A DNA stretch of 52,165 nucleotides from JBOFOR01 sp051659545. GTDB taxonomy: Bacteria > Bacillota > Clostridia > Peptostreptococcales > Peptostreptococcaceae. A program made the position numbers and the translations under genes. The stretch is taken from assembly GCF_051659545.1 (NCBI RefSeq), contig NZ_JBOFOR010000025.1, positions 1 to 52,165 on the forward strand, read 5' to 3'. This document shows, piece after piece, positions 25,068-33,808 of this stretch; positions within the stretch are counted from its first letter, which is position 1; each line of letters starts with the position of its first letter. Below the pieces are notes generated by a model, which saw only the letters and a program-made list of their open reading frames with translations, was not told the DNA's origin and ran no database searches.

Positions 25068-26859
25068 AAAATACACCATAGACACCTTGTAATTCTTCTT
25101 TAAATTTAATAGGATCATTTATTCCCTTATACATAGCATTAGCTAATATGTTGGCTTGATCATAAGTTGATGTCCAGGAGAATATACCGCCAAGGCAGTT
25201 TTTAAGCACATATTGAGATTTTATAAAAATTGTAAGAGGGTCATCATAGGACATAACAAACTGACCATCTTTTGTAAGATATACAGCTTGTGCATCTTTA
25301 TCAAAATTAAACTTATATCCATCTTTGTTGATATATTCTTTTCTAAGCTCGTCATAAGATCTAGTGATTTTTGCACCTAATCGTCCATAGAAAGGTACTC
25401 CCAATAAGATTTTTTCAGGTGGCATTCCAGCTTCTTCTAGATTCTTAATCCATTTATTAACGCTATACCCAGGAAGAGCTAAATCAGATTCATAAAGATT
25501 AGCTTGATGTTTTTCACCAGTTTTACCCGTCTCACCAGCAGTAAAATCATAGCTCATTAAGTTGAAGTAATTTATTAATGGTGCAATCTTGTCTATTTCA
25601 AAGCTTCTATTAATAGAGAATTCATCACCTACGGCTGCAACACTTAGCCATTTATCATCGCCGATAACATCTCTAATTGCAGTAAGTAAAAGCGTAAAAT
25701 TTTCTTTATCTTCTGGTCTGTATTTAATTCCAGCAGCACTAGTACCAGGGTACTCCCAGTCAATATCTACACCGTCTAGTTTGTATTGATTTATTAATTT
25801 ATTAACTTGACGTGCAAAGTTATACCTTGAAGCAGGAGTTAAAGCAGCATCAGAGAAACCATCTGCACCCCAGCCGCCGATTGCAGCTATTACTTTTAAG
25901 TCTGGTTTTTCAGCTTTTAAATTTACCATCTGTTTTAGATATTTAGGGCTAGGGACTAATAAAGTACCATCAGGATTAATTTCAACAAATGCATATATAA
26001 TAGCATCTAATAGTTGAGGGTCTAGATTCTTAGGATTACCCAATACGTATTCCATAACTATTGGCGTAACATTAGGGCAATATGAAATATCAACAGGTTG
26101 ATTTTTAATATCTGTTATTTGAGGACGAGATATATTATTATTGCTACAGGCTTTAGTTTTATTGCTGATTTTTTTACTATCTATATAATTTAAGTAGTCA
26201 TAATTGTCTTTAGCCTTTTTGGTATCAGGAACAAAACATAGGTACCAATCTAAGCAAGAACAATTTTTATCACAAGTTTTAATTCTACTTTTTAGCTCTT
26301 TGTAAGTTTTAGGATAAGGAAGTATAACAGGCATTCCTGGGAACCAGTTTGCAGGTGTTACTACATGGTCCTCATCACTAGTTTGTAGTGCTTTTATAAT
26401 CCTTAAAATTTCAGGTATATTTCTTCCTGTAGTTAAAGGATAATAAAGGATAGTTCTTAAAATTTGCTTATCGTCTATAATAAATACAGATCGAATTGTT
26501 GAAGTGTTGCTCATTGGCTCAGAAATCATACCGTATAATTTAGCTATACTCATATCTCTATCTTCAATTACTGGAAATGGTATTTCTATTCCTGTAAGTT
26601 GAAATATATTATAAATCCAAGCTAAATGAGAACTATTACTATCGATGCTAAGACCGATTAGCTCAGTGTTTCTTTTTTGAAATTCTGGATAGTATTTAGT
26701 AAAACATAAAAATTCAGTTGTACATACTGGCGTAAAGTCACCAGGATGAGAAAATAATACGACCCATTTGCCACTGTAATCAGATAGTTGAATAGGTCCC
26801 AATGTCGTGTTAGCCTTAAAGTCGGGAATTTTTGATCCTAAACTAGGTAGACATGGCAT
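25066..26859 (-). CDS. cotE: CotE-like spore coat protein: peroxiredoxin fused to GH18 chitinase
   Basis: The 597-residue protein joins a Prx6-type peroxiredoxin (about 1-220; peroxidatic Cys46 in DFTPVCTTEF) to a family 18 glycoside hydrolase (about 260-590). The hydrolase has the catalytic DGVDIDWE at 362-369 (acid Glu369) and NLMSYDF and GVPFYGR motifs. A cysteine-rich linker (CDKNCSCLDWYLC) lies between. The same fusion is CotE of Clostridioides difficile, a spore coat protein with peroxidase and chitinase activity that binds and degrades mucin. This copy is shorter than the roughly 712 residues of C. difficile CotE. No signal peptide, as expected for a coat protein. ATG 26859 follows AAGGGGTG. 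Confidence 0.9.
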   Translation of the reverse strand: MPCLPSLGSKIPDFKANTTLGPIQLSDYSGKWVVLFSHPGDFTPVCTTEFLCFTKYYPEFQKRNTELIGLSIDSNSSHLAWIYNIFQLTGIEIPFPVIEDRDMSIAKLYGMISEPMSNTSTIRSVFIIDDKQILRTILYYPLTTGRNIPEILRIIKALQTSDEDHVVTPANWFPGMPVILPYPKTYKELKSRIKTCDKNCSCLDWYLCFVPDTKKAKDNYDYLNYIDSKKISNKTKACSNNNISRPQITDIKNQPVDISYCPNVTPIVMEYVLGNPKNLDPQLLDAIIYAFVEINPDGTLLVPSPKYLKQMVNLKAEKPDLKVIAAIGGWGADGFSDAALTPASRYNFARQVNKLINQYKLDGVDIDWEYPGTSAAGIKYRPEDKENFTLLLTAIRDVIGDDKWLSVAAVGDEFSINRSFEIDKIAPLINYFNLMSYDFTAGETGKTGEKHQANLYESDLALPGYSVNKWIKNLEEAGMPPEKILLGVPFYGRLGAKITRSYDELRKEYINKDGYKFNFDKDAQAVYLTKDGQFVMSYDDPLTIFIKSQYVLKNCLGGIFSWTSTYDQANILANAMYKGINDPIKFKEELQGVYGVF

Positions 26860-27060
26860 ATAAATCACCCCTTAATTTAATAAAATTTAACCTATTGTAT
26901 TCTATTAATAAATATCAATGAGTGTTACTGATAAGTCTATCAACATTTTAAGAATAATCCTAACAAAAAGTAACAATAATAATTGCTATTTTACGCTAAA
27001 TTTGATATAGTTTAATAAAGATCTAATGTAAAGATTTGTTACTATATGGGGTGAATTAAG

Positions 27061-27339
27061 TTGAAGAAAGCGCTAAGAATATTTATTATGTCAACTGCTG
27101 TATGTTTTTGTTTAACATTTGCATTGATAATAATAAATGCAGTGATGGGAGTATTCATTGGGATTGGTTACTATTTTATGTTATTTGGCGTACTAAGTTT
27201 AGGTTCAACTATAAGTTTAATATTAATTGATGCGAAAAGAATATTCTCTAAGAAGAAGGTACGAAAAGTTGAAATAACGAGTAATGTTACAAGAAAAACT
27301 CAACAACGTAGTAGACATATAAAAAGAAAAATATCTTAA
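27061..27339 (+). CDS. Small two-helix membrane protein
   Basis: The 92-residue protein has two hydrophobic segments (about 8-32 and 36-58) and a strongly basic tail (KKKVRKVEITSN, then RKTQQRSRHIKRKIS) that should stay in the cytoplasm. The start is TTG 27061 behind GGGGTG. No family recognised. It stands alone, divergent from the CotE-like gene, with its own terminator. Confidence 0.65.
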   Translation: MKKALRIFIMSTAVCFCLTFALIIINAVMGVFIGIGYYFMLFGVLSLGSTISLILIDAKRIFSKKKVRKVEITSNVTRKTQQRSRHIKRKIS

Positions 27340-27364
27340 TAAATATGAAATTATTGATAAAATT

Positions 27365-27391
27365 AAAACACAGTGTAAACTGTGTTTTTTT
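27365..27391 (+). terminator. Terminator after the two-helix protein
   Basis: AAAACACAGT and ACTGTGTTTT form a perfect ten-base stem with loop GTAA and a following T-run. Confidence 0.9.
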
Positions 27392-27478
27392 GTTTTTACA
27401 AGAAAAGTTATAATTTATGAATATCTATAATAAAAAATAATAATAGGAGTATTTATAAATATAAGGCAGGTGTAGGAT

Positions 27479-28237
27479 ATGAGAGATATTTTTATGAGGA
27501 GTATAATAGGCTACAAAAACGTAATTAGAAATAGTAAATCTCAAGATTATGTAGATTATAAAAATGTAAATAACAAACTTATCTGTGCTGTGGCGGATGG
27601 ACATAGTACAGATTTTTTTGAGTACAGTGATGAAGGTGCTAGATTTGCGTGTATGGCAAGTATAGATATTATAGAAAAATATATAGATAGAACCCAAAAA
27701 GAATGGGAAAAATTGCTATCAGATAAAACTATACAAAAGCTAATATATGAAAAATGGATGAGTTTAGTAAATGAACACTATAAGGAAAATAATCCAGTGG
27801 TATTCAAAACTGAATATATAAAGTATTCAACTACATTATTATCATGTTGTATAACTGATAGCTTTATAATAAGTATAAAGCTAGGAGATGGGAATATAGT
27901 TATAAAAGAAGAAGAGGGATACAAAAAAATTATAAACTCAAAAACTGAAAAAGTAGTACACTCACTAGGTAGAGCAAATGCATATGAAAATATGAAATAT
28001 ACAGTAAGTGATATTAATAAATTGGGTGAAAATAGTAATATTATTTTATTTACAGATGGATATGAAAATAGTTTTATTGAGGAGGCAGAATTATTTAAAA
28101 GTTTAGATAAAACTATTAGTAAATACAAAAAGAGTATTTTTTCAAGAATGTGGTTATGCAATAAATATGAAGATTATTTAAATAAATTAAGCAAAAACAT
28201 TAGCCATGACGACATTAGTATAATATTTATAGTATAA
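27479..28237 (+). CDS. PP2C-type protein phosphatase
   Basis: The 252-residue protein has PP2C-fold motifs: AVADGHS with metal Asp40 near the N-terminus, SIKLGDGNIV, LFTDGYENSF and the terminal HDDISIIFIV. It should remove phosphate from Ser/Thr (or Asp) in a metal-dependent way. The family's RxxQD-like opening appears here as SKSQDY at 19-24. No kinase gene is visible in the window, which is unusual because such phosphatases usually pair with one. ATG 27479 follows AGGTGTAGGAT; ATG 27494 is an alternative. The next gene, 124 bases on, is a membrane TPR protein. Confidence 0.82.
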   Translation: MRDIFMRSIIGYKNVIRNSKSQDYVDYKNVNNKLICAVADGHSTDFFEYSDEGARFACMASIDIIEKYIDRTQKEWEKLLSDKTIQKLIYEKWMSLVNEHYKENNPVVFKTEYIKYSTTLLSCCITDSFIISIKLGDGNIVIKEEEGYKKIINSKTEKVVHSLGRANAYENMKYTVSDINKLGENSNIILFTDGYENSFIEEAELFKSLDKTISKYKKSIFSRMWLCNKYEDYLNKLSKNISHDDISIIFIV

Positions 28238-28361
28238 AAAGTTTAAAACAAAAGGAAAAGCGACTACTAATGGAAAATATGGTTAATAATGTATATATAT
28301 GATATAATAATAAAAAGTTTGAATTAAACATAAATTATTAAAACTAAGAGAGGAAAAGATA

Positions 28362-29753
28362 ATGAATTTTAGGGAATTGTTTGATAAATTGGTAGATTTT
28401 ATAGATAGTTATAGAAAATCTATAATCACAATTTCAATATCAATGCTAGGATTTATATTATTAATGATAGTATTTTTTGTAAGTAGTGATGAATTAAGTG
28501 TTGGAAATGAATCAAACATATTATTAAAAAATATAGAGCAGAGACAATATTCAATAGCATTAGATTATTATGAATCATGTGAAAAGAAATTTTCTGATGA
28601 AAAAATGAAAAGATTGAACAAATCTCTTTCGAACAAAATAAATAAATTACTTTTAGATAGTGGAGATAAATATATAACAGGCCAAGTAACAAAAGAATAC
28701 TATATAGGTCTAATAAATACTGTAAATGCATTAGGTAACATAAAAATAGATTTGAAAAAAATAGTAGATCAAGCAGATAGAATAAATGAAATGTACAAAA
28801 ATGAAAATATAAAGTATGACGAAGCGATATCTTATATAAGTACAGCATCTATATTAAATGGAATTAGAGATAGCTTAGACATCTATAAATATGAAATGCA
28901 GGAAATATATCAATCAAGACAAGTTTATGAAAAAGGTTTAAAGGAACAAAAAAATAATAATTATTATGAAGCCATAGAATTATATGATAAGGTTTTAGAA
29001 GAAGATAAGAAATATTATGAATTAGCTGGAAAAAATAAAAAAGAGTGCATAGAGCTTATGTATGATTATTATATAACTCAAGCAGATGAATCCAATAAAA
29101 AAGGAAATTATGAAGAATCATTACAGTATATAGAATATATAAAGACTTATTATATAGAAGATGAAAATGTGTTAAATTTGGAAAAAGAATATGAAAAAAA
29201 ATTATCGATGTACACTTTAACATCAGAGGATATTTTAAACTTAATAGCTAAAAAAAGTGGAAAGAAAAAAGAAAATTTATCAATAAATTTATTTCAACAA
29301 ATGGTAAATGAAAAAAAATATTATTACGTTGAAGTTTATGAATATGATAAATTAATAGACGAAATATTGATAGATGCCAAGGATAGGTTATTATACTCTT
29401 ATAAAGATTCAAATAAGAATTATAATACAAATTATTCAGATGGATATTTTAGAGTTAAATCTGATGGAACAATAGAATTTGCTATAAATGAAGATAAAGC
29501 TCAATTTATATTAAGCAATAAACTACAAGAAAATAAAGTAAAGTATAAATCTATAACAAGTATAGAAAAAGAAAGAATATATAAATATGTAAGCAATAAG
29601 GTTGATGTAGACAAAATACTAGGAAAAGAAGCTGATTTATACTACTATAAATTAGTAAACAAAGGATTTTTTAAAGAAAAGCAAATCTATATTATAAATA
29701 TCTATACTCAAAAAGTATATCTAATATCTAAAGACTCAATAATAAATTATTAA
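28362..29753 (+). CDS. Single-pass membrane protein with TPR-like repeats
   Basis: The 463-residue protein has a short cytoplasmic N-terminus, a membrane segment (about 19-42), then an extracellular helical part with TPR-like units (KEQKNNNYYEAIELYDKVLE near 200; QADESNKKGNYEESLQYIEY near 240). It ends in a domain made of two beta-rich repeats with DEILIDAKDRLLYSY and IYIINIYTQKVYLISKD, which resembles tandem PepSY-like folds. No enzyme motif. The start is behind GAGAGGAAAAG. The architecture (anchor, repeats, small C-domain) suggests a scaffold outside the membrane. Its position after a PP2C phosphatase hints at a signalling link, which is inference. Confidence 0.65.
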   Translation: MNFRELFDKLVDFIDSYRKSIITISISMLGFILLMIVFFVSSDELSVGNESNILLKNIEQRQYSIALDYYESCEKKFSDEKMKRLNKSLSNKINKLLLDSGDKYITGQVTKEYYIGLINTVNALGNIKIDLKKIVDQADRINEMYKNENIKYDEAISYISTASILNGIRDSLDIYKYEMQEIYQSRQVYEKGLKEQKNNNYYEAIELYDKVLEEDKKYYELAGKNKKECIELMYDYYITQADESNKKGNYEESLQYIEYIKTYYIEDENVLNLEKEYEKKLSMYTLTSEDILNLIAKKSGKKKENLSINLFQQMVNEKKYYYVEVYEYDKLIDEILIDAKDRLLYSYKDSNKNYNTNYSDGYFRVKSDGTIEFAINEDKAQFILSNKLQENKVKYKSITSIEKERIYKYVSNKVDVDKILGKEADLYYYKLVNKGFFKEKQIYIINIYTQKVYLISKDSIINY

Positions 29754-29777
29754 GGCGTGTTTTTAACACGCTTTAAT
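29749..29777 (+). terminator. Terminator after membrane TPR gene
   Basis: ATTAAGGCGTGTT pairs with AACACGCTTTAAT (one G-U). A second short A/T hairpin (29779-29800) follows. Confidence 0.7.
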
Positions 29778-29944
29778 AATGTAAAAATATTTTTTTACAT
29801 TTTATCTCTTATAAGGTAGAATGATTATGAAAAATATTTTAAAACATTATAAAATGACAAAATTTAACTATTATATTGAAGGATATATACAAATATGTAT
29901 ATAACTATAATAATATAATAATATTAACCTAAGGAGAATGTAAA

Positions 29945-31381
29945 ATGGGTAAGAAGAGTATATATATAGGTCTAGCCGTAATAATATCATTTGTAGTTTT
30001 ATTCATAGGGGTTGTGGTTGTAGAAATAGGGGGAGAAAAAATAGCTAAAAATACCTATGTAAATAATATTAATGTAGGGAGACTAACAAAATCTCAAGCT
30101 ACTTCTAAATTAGAAGAAAAATATAAATTAGATAATATTAAATTATCATATTTAGATAAAGTATGGAATATAGAATCTAAAGATATAGATTTATCATATG
30201 ATATAAATGAGACAGTAAATAATGCGTATAACCTAAATAGGACGGAATCATTTATTGATAATTTAAATAAAACTATAAAATCCCATTTTGGAGAAAAAGA
30301 TCATTTTAAAATAATATTAAATTATAATGAAGAAAAATTAAAACAACAAATAGAAAAAATTGCTAAAGATATAGATGTAAATGTAAAAGATGCTCAGATA
30401 AGCATAAATGGATCTGATATAACGGTAGAAGATGAAACGGCTGGATTAAAAGTAAATGTAGATGAAAGTTTAAAAAATAATATAAGAGAAATACAAAAAG
30501 GAAATTCAAAGTCGCAATTAGTTGTAACTAAAATTGAACCAAATGTAAAAAAAGAATATCTTAAAGAAGTAGATACTCTATTAGGAACACATACAACAAA
30601 ATTTGATTCATCTGTAAAAGGTAGATCTACTAATATAAGATTAGCTACAAGTAGAACTAGTGATGTATTACTAATGCCAGGGGATACATTTTCTTATAAT
30701 GACCACACTGGAGTAAGAAGTGTAGCTAATGGATATAAAAATGCACCAGTAATAGTACAAGGAGTAGTTCAAGAAGGTGTTGGCGGAGGTGTTTGTCAAG
30801 TTTCAACTACCTTATACAATGCAGTCCTTTACTCAGGTCTTGAATTAGTAAATATAAAAAATCACTCTATACCATCTAATTATGCACAAAAAGGAAGAGA
30901 TGCAACTGTAACAGATGGAGGAATAGACTTTGTATTTAAAAATAATCTTAATTATCCAGTATATGTGAGAAATTATGTTTCAGGAAATACTGTCACATGT
31001 CAAATATATGGAAGCTCAAAAGACAAAAAAAATATAAGGATATCGACTAATGTTGATGGTGTAGCTCAGGCTCCTATAAAAAAGGTAGAGGATCCAACAT
31101 TACCAAAAGGAGAAGAAAAAGAATTAGAAAAAGCTAGAAATGGATACACAGTTTCAACATATAGAGTTTATAAGGATGCTGATGGTAAGACTATTAAAAC
31201 TGAGAAGGTAGCAATCTCTTATTATCCTAAAAAGCAAGGTGTAATAGCTGTTGGAACAAAGGAAGAAGTTGTACCACCTACAGAAGAACCATCACCAGAG
31301 CTACCACCAGTTCAACCACCGGTTCAAGAACCATCACCACAACCACCAGCAGGAGAAACAACTACAGAAATACAATTTTGA
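29945..31381 (+). CDS. VanW family membrane protein with G5 domain (copy 2)
   Basis: The 478-residue protein has an N-terminal membrane segment (about 6-28), a YoaR-like putative peptidoglycan-binding region (about 40-200), and a VanW domain (about 210-340; LLMPGDTFSYNDHTG, GVGGGVCQVSTTLYNA). A G5-like domain follows (about 380-440; TVSTYRVYKDADGKTIKTEK), then a Pro/Glu/Ser tail that would thread through the cell wall. G5 domains bind wall polymers or N-acetylglucosamine. It is probably an envelope protein of unknown activity. The start is behind AAGGAGAATG. It is paralogous to 11394-12800, which lacks the G5 domain. Confidence 0.87.
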   Translation: MGKKSIYIGLAVIISFVVLFIGVVVVEIGGEKIAKNTYVNNINVGRLTKSQATSKLEEKYKLDNIKLSYLDKVWNIESKDIDLSYDINETVNNAYNLNRTESFIDNLNKTIKSHFGEKDHFKIILNYNEEKLKQQIEKIAKDIDVNVKDAQISINGSDITVEDETAGLKVNVDESLKNNIREIQKGNSKSQLVVTKIEPNVKKEYLKEVDTLLGTHTTKFDSSVKGRSTNIRLATSRTSDVLLMPGDTFSYNDHTGVRSVANGYKNAPVIVQGVVQEGVGGGVCQVSTTLYNAVLYSGLELVNIKNHSIPSNYAQKGRDATVTDGGIDFVFKNNLNYPVYVRNYVSGNTVTCQIYGSSKDKKNIRISTNVDGVAQAPIKKVEDPTLPKGEEKELEKARNGYTVSTYRVYKDADGKTIKTEKVAISYYPKKQGVIAVGTKEEVVPPTEEPSPELPPVQPPVQEPSPQPPAGETTTEIQF

Positions 31382-31461
31382 AATTAATGTAAAAACTAAG
31401 TTATAAATGTAGGTTGGAATAGATTGTTTAAATATCATTAATGGATTAAGGAGGTTTTACT

Positions 31462-32052
31462 TTGAACTTAAATGATATAACAAATTACATTCAAGGAATT
31501 TGTGATAATATGTCTAGTGTATTAGAAGTGGATGTCACTTTAGTAAGTAAAGATTTAACTAGGATAGCAGGAACTGGAATATTCAGAGAAAAAATAGGTG
31601 AAACAATTTCAGAACAAGCAATATATTATGCAGTTTTAAAAGAAGATAAATCTTATGTAATTAATAAAGAATTAGAAGATAATTGCAATAGATGTGCAAA
31701 TAGAGAAAATTGCAAAGAACTAGCGGATATTTGTACTCCTGTCAAGCTAGGAAATCAAGTGCTGGGTGTATTAGGTATAGCAGCTTTTGATGAAGAGCAA
31801 AAGCATAAACTACTTTCAAAAGATAAAGAATTAATAGCTTTTATAAGAAGTATGTCTGATTTAATATCTTTTAAACTAGATGAATTATACAAAGAAGAAA
31901 TTAAAACAATGGAAGAGTTAGAAAAAGAAGCTATAGAAAATGGCATAAAAAAATATGGAAGTAATACTGAAGGAATGAAAAAAGCAGCAGAAGCTCTTAA
32001 TATAGGAATAGCAACGCTTTATAGAAAAATAAAAAAATATGATATTAAGTAG
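31462..32052 (+). CDS. Fis-type regulator with sensor domain but no AAA+ domain
   Basis: The 196-residue protein has an N-terminal GAF-like ligand-sensing domain (about 1-145) with a cysteine group Cys75, Cys78, Cys84, Cys91 before VKLGNQVLGVLGIAAF. It ends in a Fis-type helix-turn-helix (about 160-195, AAEALNIGIATLYRKIKKY). Both ends match sigma-54 activators of clostridia, but the central AAA+ ATPase domain is missing, so it cannot remodel sigma-54 polymerase itself. It may act as an antagonist, partner or plain DNA-binding regulator. The cysteines might bind a metal or sense redox state. TTG 31462 follows AGGAGG. Confidence 0.78.
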   Translation: MNLNDITNYIQGICDNMSSVLEVDVTLVSKDLTRIAGTGIFREKIGETISEQAIYYAVLKEDKSYVINKELEDNCNRCANRENCKELADICTPVKLGNQVLGVLGIAAFDEEQKHKLLSKDKELIAFIRSMSDLISFKLDELYKEEIKTMEELEKEAIENGIKKYGSNTEGMKKAAEALNIGIATLYRKIKKYDIK

Positions 32053-32081
32053 TAGTGAAAAATATTTAAAGTAGATTGAAG

Positions 32082-32111
32082 AAGTCTTTGATTAAAATCA
32101 GGGGCTTTTTT
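32082..32111 (+). terminator. Terminator after Fis-type regulator
   Basis: AAGTCTTTGAT pairs with ATCAGGGGCTT, with several G-U pairs in RNA, and is followed by six T. Confidence 0.75.
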
Positions 32112-32250
32112 GATATAAAAATAAATAAATATACATGTAAAAGAATGTATACTTTTGACTTAAAATATCAAATATGGTATCTTAAATATATATTTAAAAT
32201 GGGAGGCGATTATTATTTTAGGTAAAAATATCAAAAACGATATACAAAAT

Positions 32251-33648
32251 ATGCAAAAAAAAAGTCTAGATATAAGTTTAATAAAAGATGATGAAGCGGA
32301 TTTAACTTTTTTTAATATAGATGAAGAAGAAACTAATGAAACATTAAGGGCATTAAAACAAAGTTATGTTACTACAAACTATAAAGAAGAAACAATTTTA
32401 AATTTACAAAATTCATTAAATACTAAATCTAAAAATACATCTAAAGAACTTAAATTAGAATCGTATAAAAGATACAATAATGCTCTGGATTTAGCAAATA
32501 AAAACTATATTACTACAGCTTTAGAAATAATAGAGAAGGCTTTAGAAATAAATCCTAAGGATGTGGATATTTTAAATTTAAAAGGACTATTAAAACTTTT
32601 AAAGTGTGATTTTTCTAAGGCTTTTGAAAGTTTTTATACAGGTATGTGTTATGGTAGCCATGAATTATCTAGAAAATATGTGGACATGCTTTCCTCAGAA
32701 GATTTTAATGTTTTCTTAAGTAGATATAATCACTCAATTAGATTTATTAATGAAGAATTAAATCAAGAATCTATACACATATTAAATAATATTATAGAAG
32801 AAAATCCAGAATTAATTGAACCTTACGTTATACTATCACTACTATACGATAAACTAAACAATGTTAAAAAGAGAGAAGCTTACTTAGAATATCTTAAAGA
32901 TATAGACAAAGATAACCCTTTATTTGAAACGAATAATAAACTTGAAGAAGAACGTGAAGATAAAAATAAACAAGTTAAAAATACTAAAAAATTACACATA
33001 TTACCATATGCAGTAATAGGATGTTTAATATTTGGTATGGGAGCATATTACTTAAACAGTAAAAATAAAATGGAAAATTTAAATAGTGAACTTGCACAAA
33101 AAAGTGAAGAATTAAATAAAACAGGTAAAAAATTAACTGAAAAAGAAGATAAATTAAATGAAGCAAGTGGTGCTTTAGATGAAACTAGTAAGGAATTAGA
33201 AAAAACAAATCAAGAATTAAATCAAACTAGTCAAAAGCTAGACGAAGCTAAAACTAAAGAGATTTTATCTTCAGATGATGGTACTATATATCAATATGCT
33301 ATGAAATTAAAAAATAGTGGAAATTATGAATCATCTATAAAGTATCTTAAACAAATAGTTAAGAATGGAAATACAAAGCAATATATTTCTGAATCTATTT
33401 ATCAAATAGCTTTATTAAGTGAAAAATCAAATAATAAAGAACAAGCAAAAATATATTATAAAAAATATATAAATACTTATACGCCTGAAGATAAATACTA
33501 TGATGATGCATTTTATCAATTAGGTATGCTATATTATAGCAATGGAGAGTTAAAAAGCGCTAAAGATACATTCTATGGTCTTAGAAGTGAAGTTCCAAAT
33601 AGCATGTACAATAATAGCAAAGTAAAAGAAATATTAAATGAAAAATAA
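32251..33648 (+). CDS. Membrane protein with TPRs and coiled coil; start codon uncertain
   Basis: The protein (465 residues from ATG 32251) has N-terminal TPR-like helices (about 75-220), a membrane segment (about 248-268), a Lys/Glu heptad coiled coil (about 270-330) and C-terminal TPRs (about 345-460; MKLKNSGNYESSIKYLKQIV), like the YbgF/BamD style of envelope scaffold. ATG 32251 has no ribosome binding site. A strong GGGAGG at 32201-32206 is followed in frame by ATT codons at 32209, 32212 and 32215, and no ATG, GTG or TTG is in frame back to the stop at 32161. Translation may therefore start at ATT 32212 or 32215, adding 12-13 residues. Confidence 0.72.
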   Translation: MQKKSLDISLIKDDEADLTFFNIDEEETNETLRALKQSYVTTNYKEETILNLQNSLNTKSKNTSKELKLESYKRYNNALDLANKNYITTALEIIEKALEINPKDVDILNLKGLLKLLKCDFSKAFESFYTGMCYGSHELSRKYVDMLSSEDFNVFLSRYNHSIRFINEELNQESIHILNNIIEENPELIEPYVILSLLYDKLNNVKKREAYLEYLKDIDKDNPLFETNNKLEEEREDKNKQVKNTKKLHILPYAVIGCLIFGMGAYYLNSKNKMENLNSELAQKSEELNKTGKKLTEKEDKLNEASGALDETSKELEKTNQELNQTSQKLDEAKTKEILSSDDGTIYQYAMKLKNSGNYESSIKYLKQIVKNGNTKQYISESIYQIALLSEKSNNKEQAKIYYKKYINTYTPEDKYYDDAFYQLGMLYYSNGELKSAKDTFYGLRSEVPNSMYNNSKVKEILNEK

Positions 33649-33652
33649 GAAC

Positions 33653-33680
33653 AAAGGTACTGTATTAACAGTGCCTTTTT
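33653..33680 (+). terminator. Terminator after TPR/coiled-coil gene
   Basis: AAAGGTACTGT and ACAGTGCCTTT form a stem with one mismatch around ATTA, followed by a T-run. Confidence 0.85.
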
Positions 33681-33808
33681 GAATTTAAAGAAACTATACT
33701 TCCTGTGTATGCTTAATTTATATAAAAATAATAGTTATAGTTTACTTGTTTAATTAATAAAATGTAATAATTAGACGGTTTAGATTTATTATTTTTAGGA
33801 GGATAAGT

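Noticed and set aside
26860..27060. Mother-cell sigma-E or sigma-K promoter before the CotE-like gene
   Set aside because: AATACAAT resembles a sigma-E -10, but no suitably spaced -35 is present, and the sigma-K pattern was not found.
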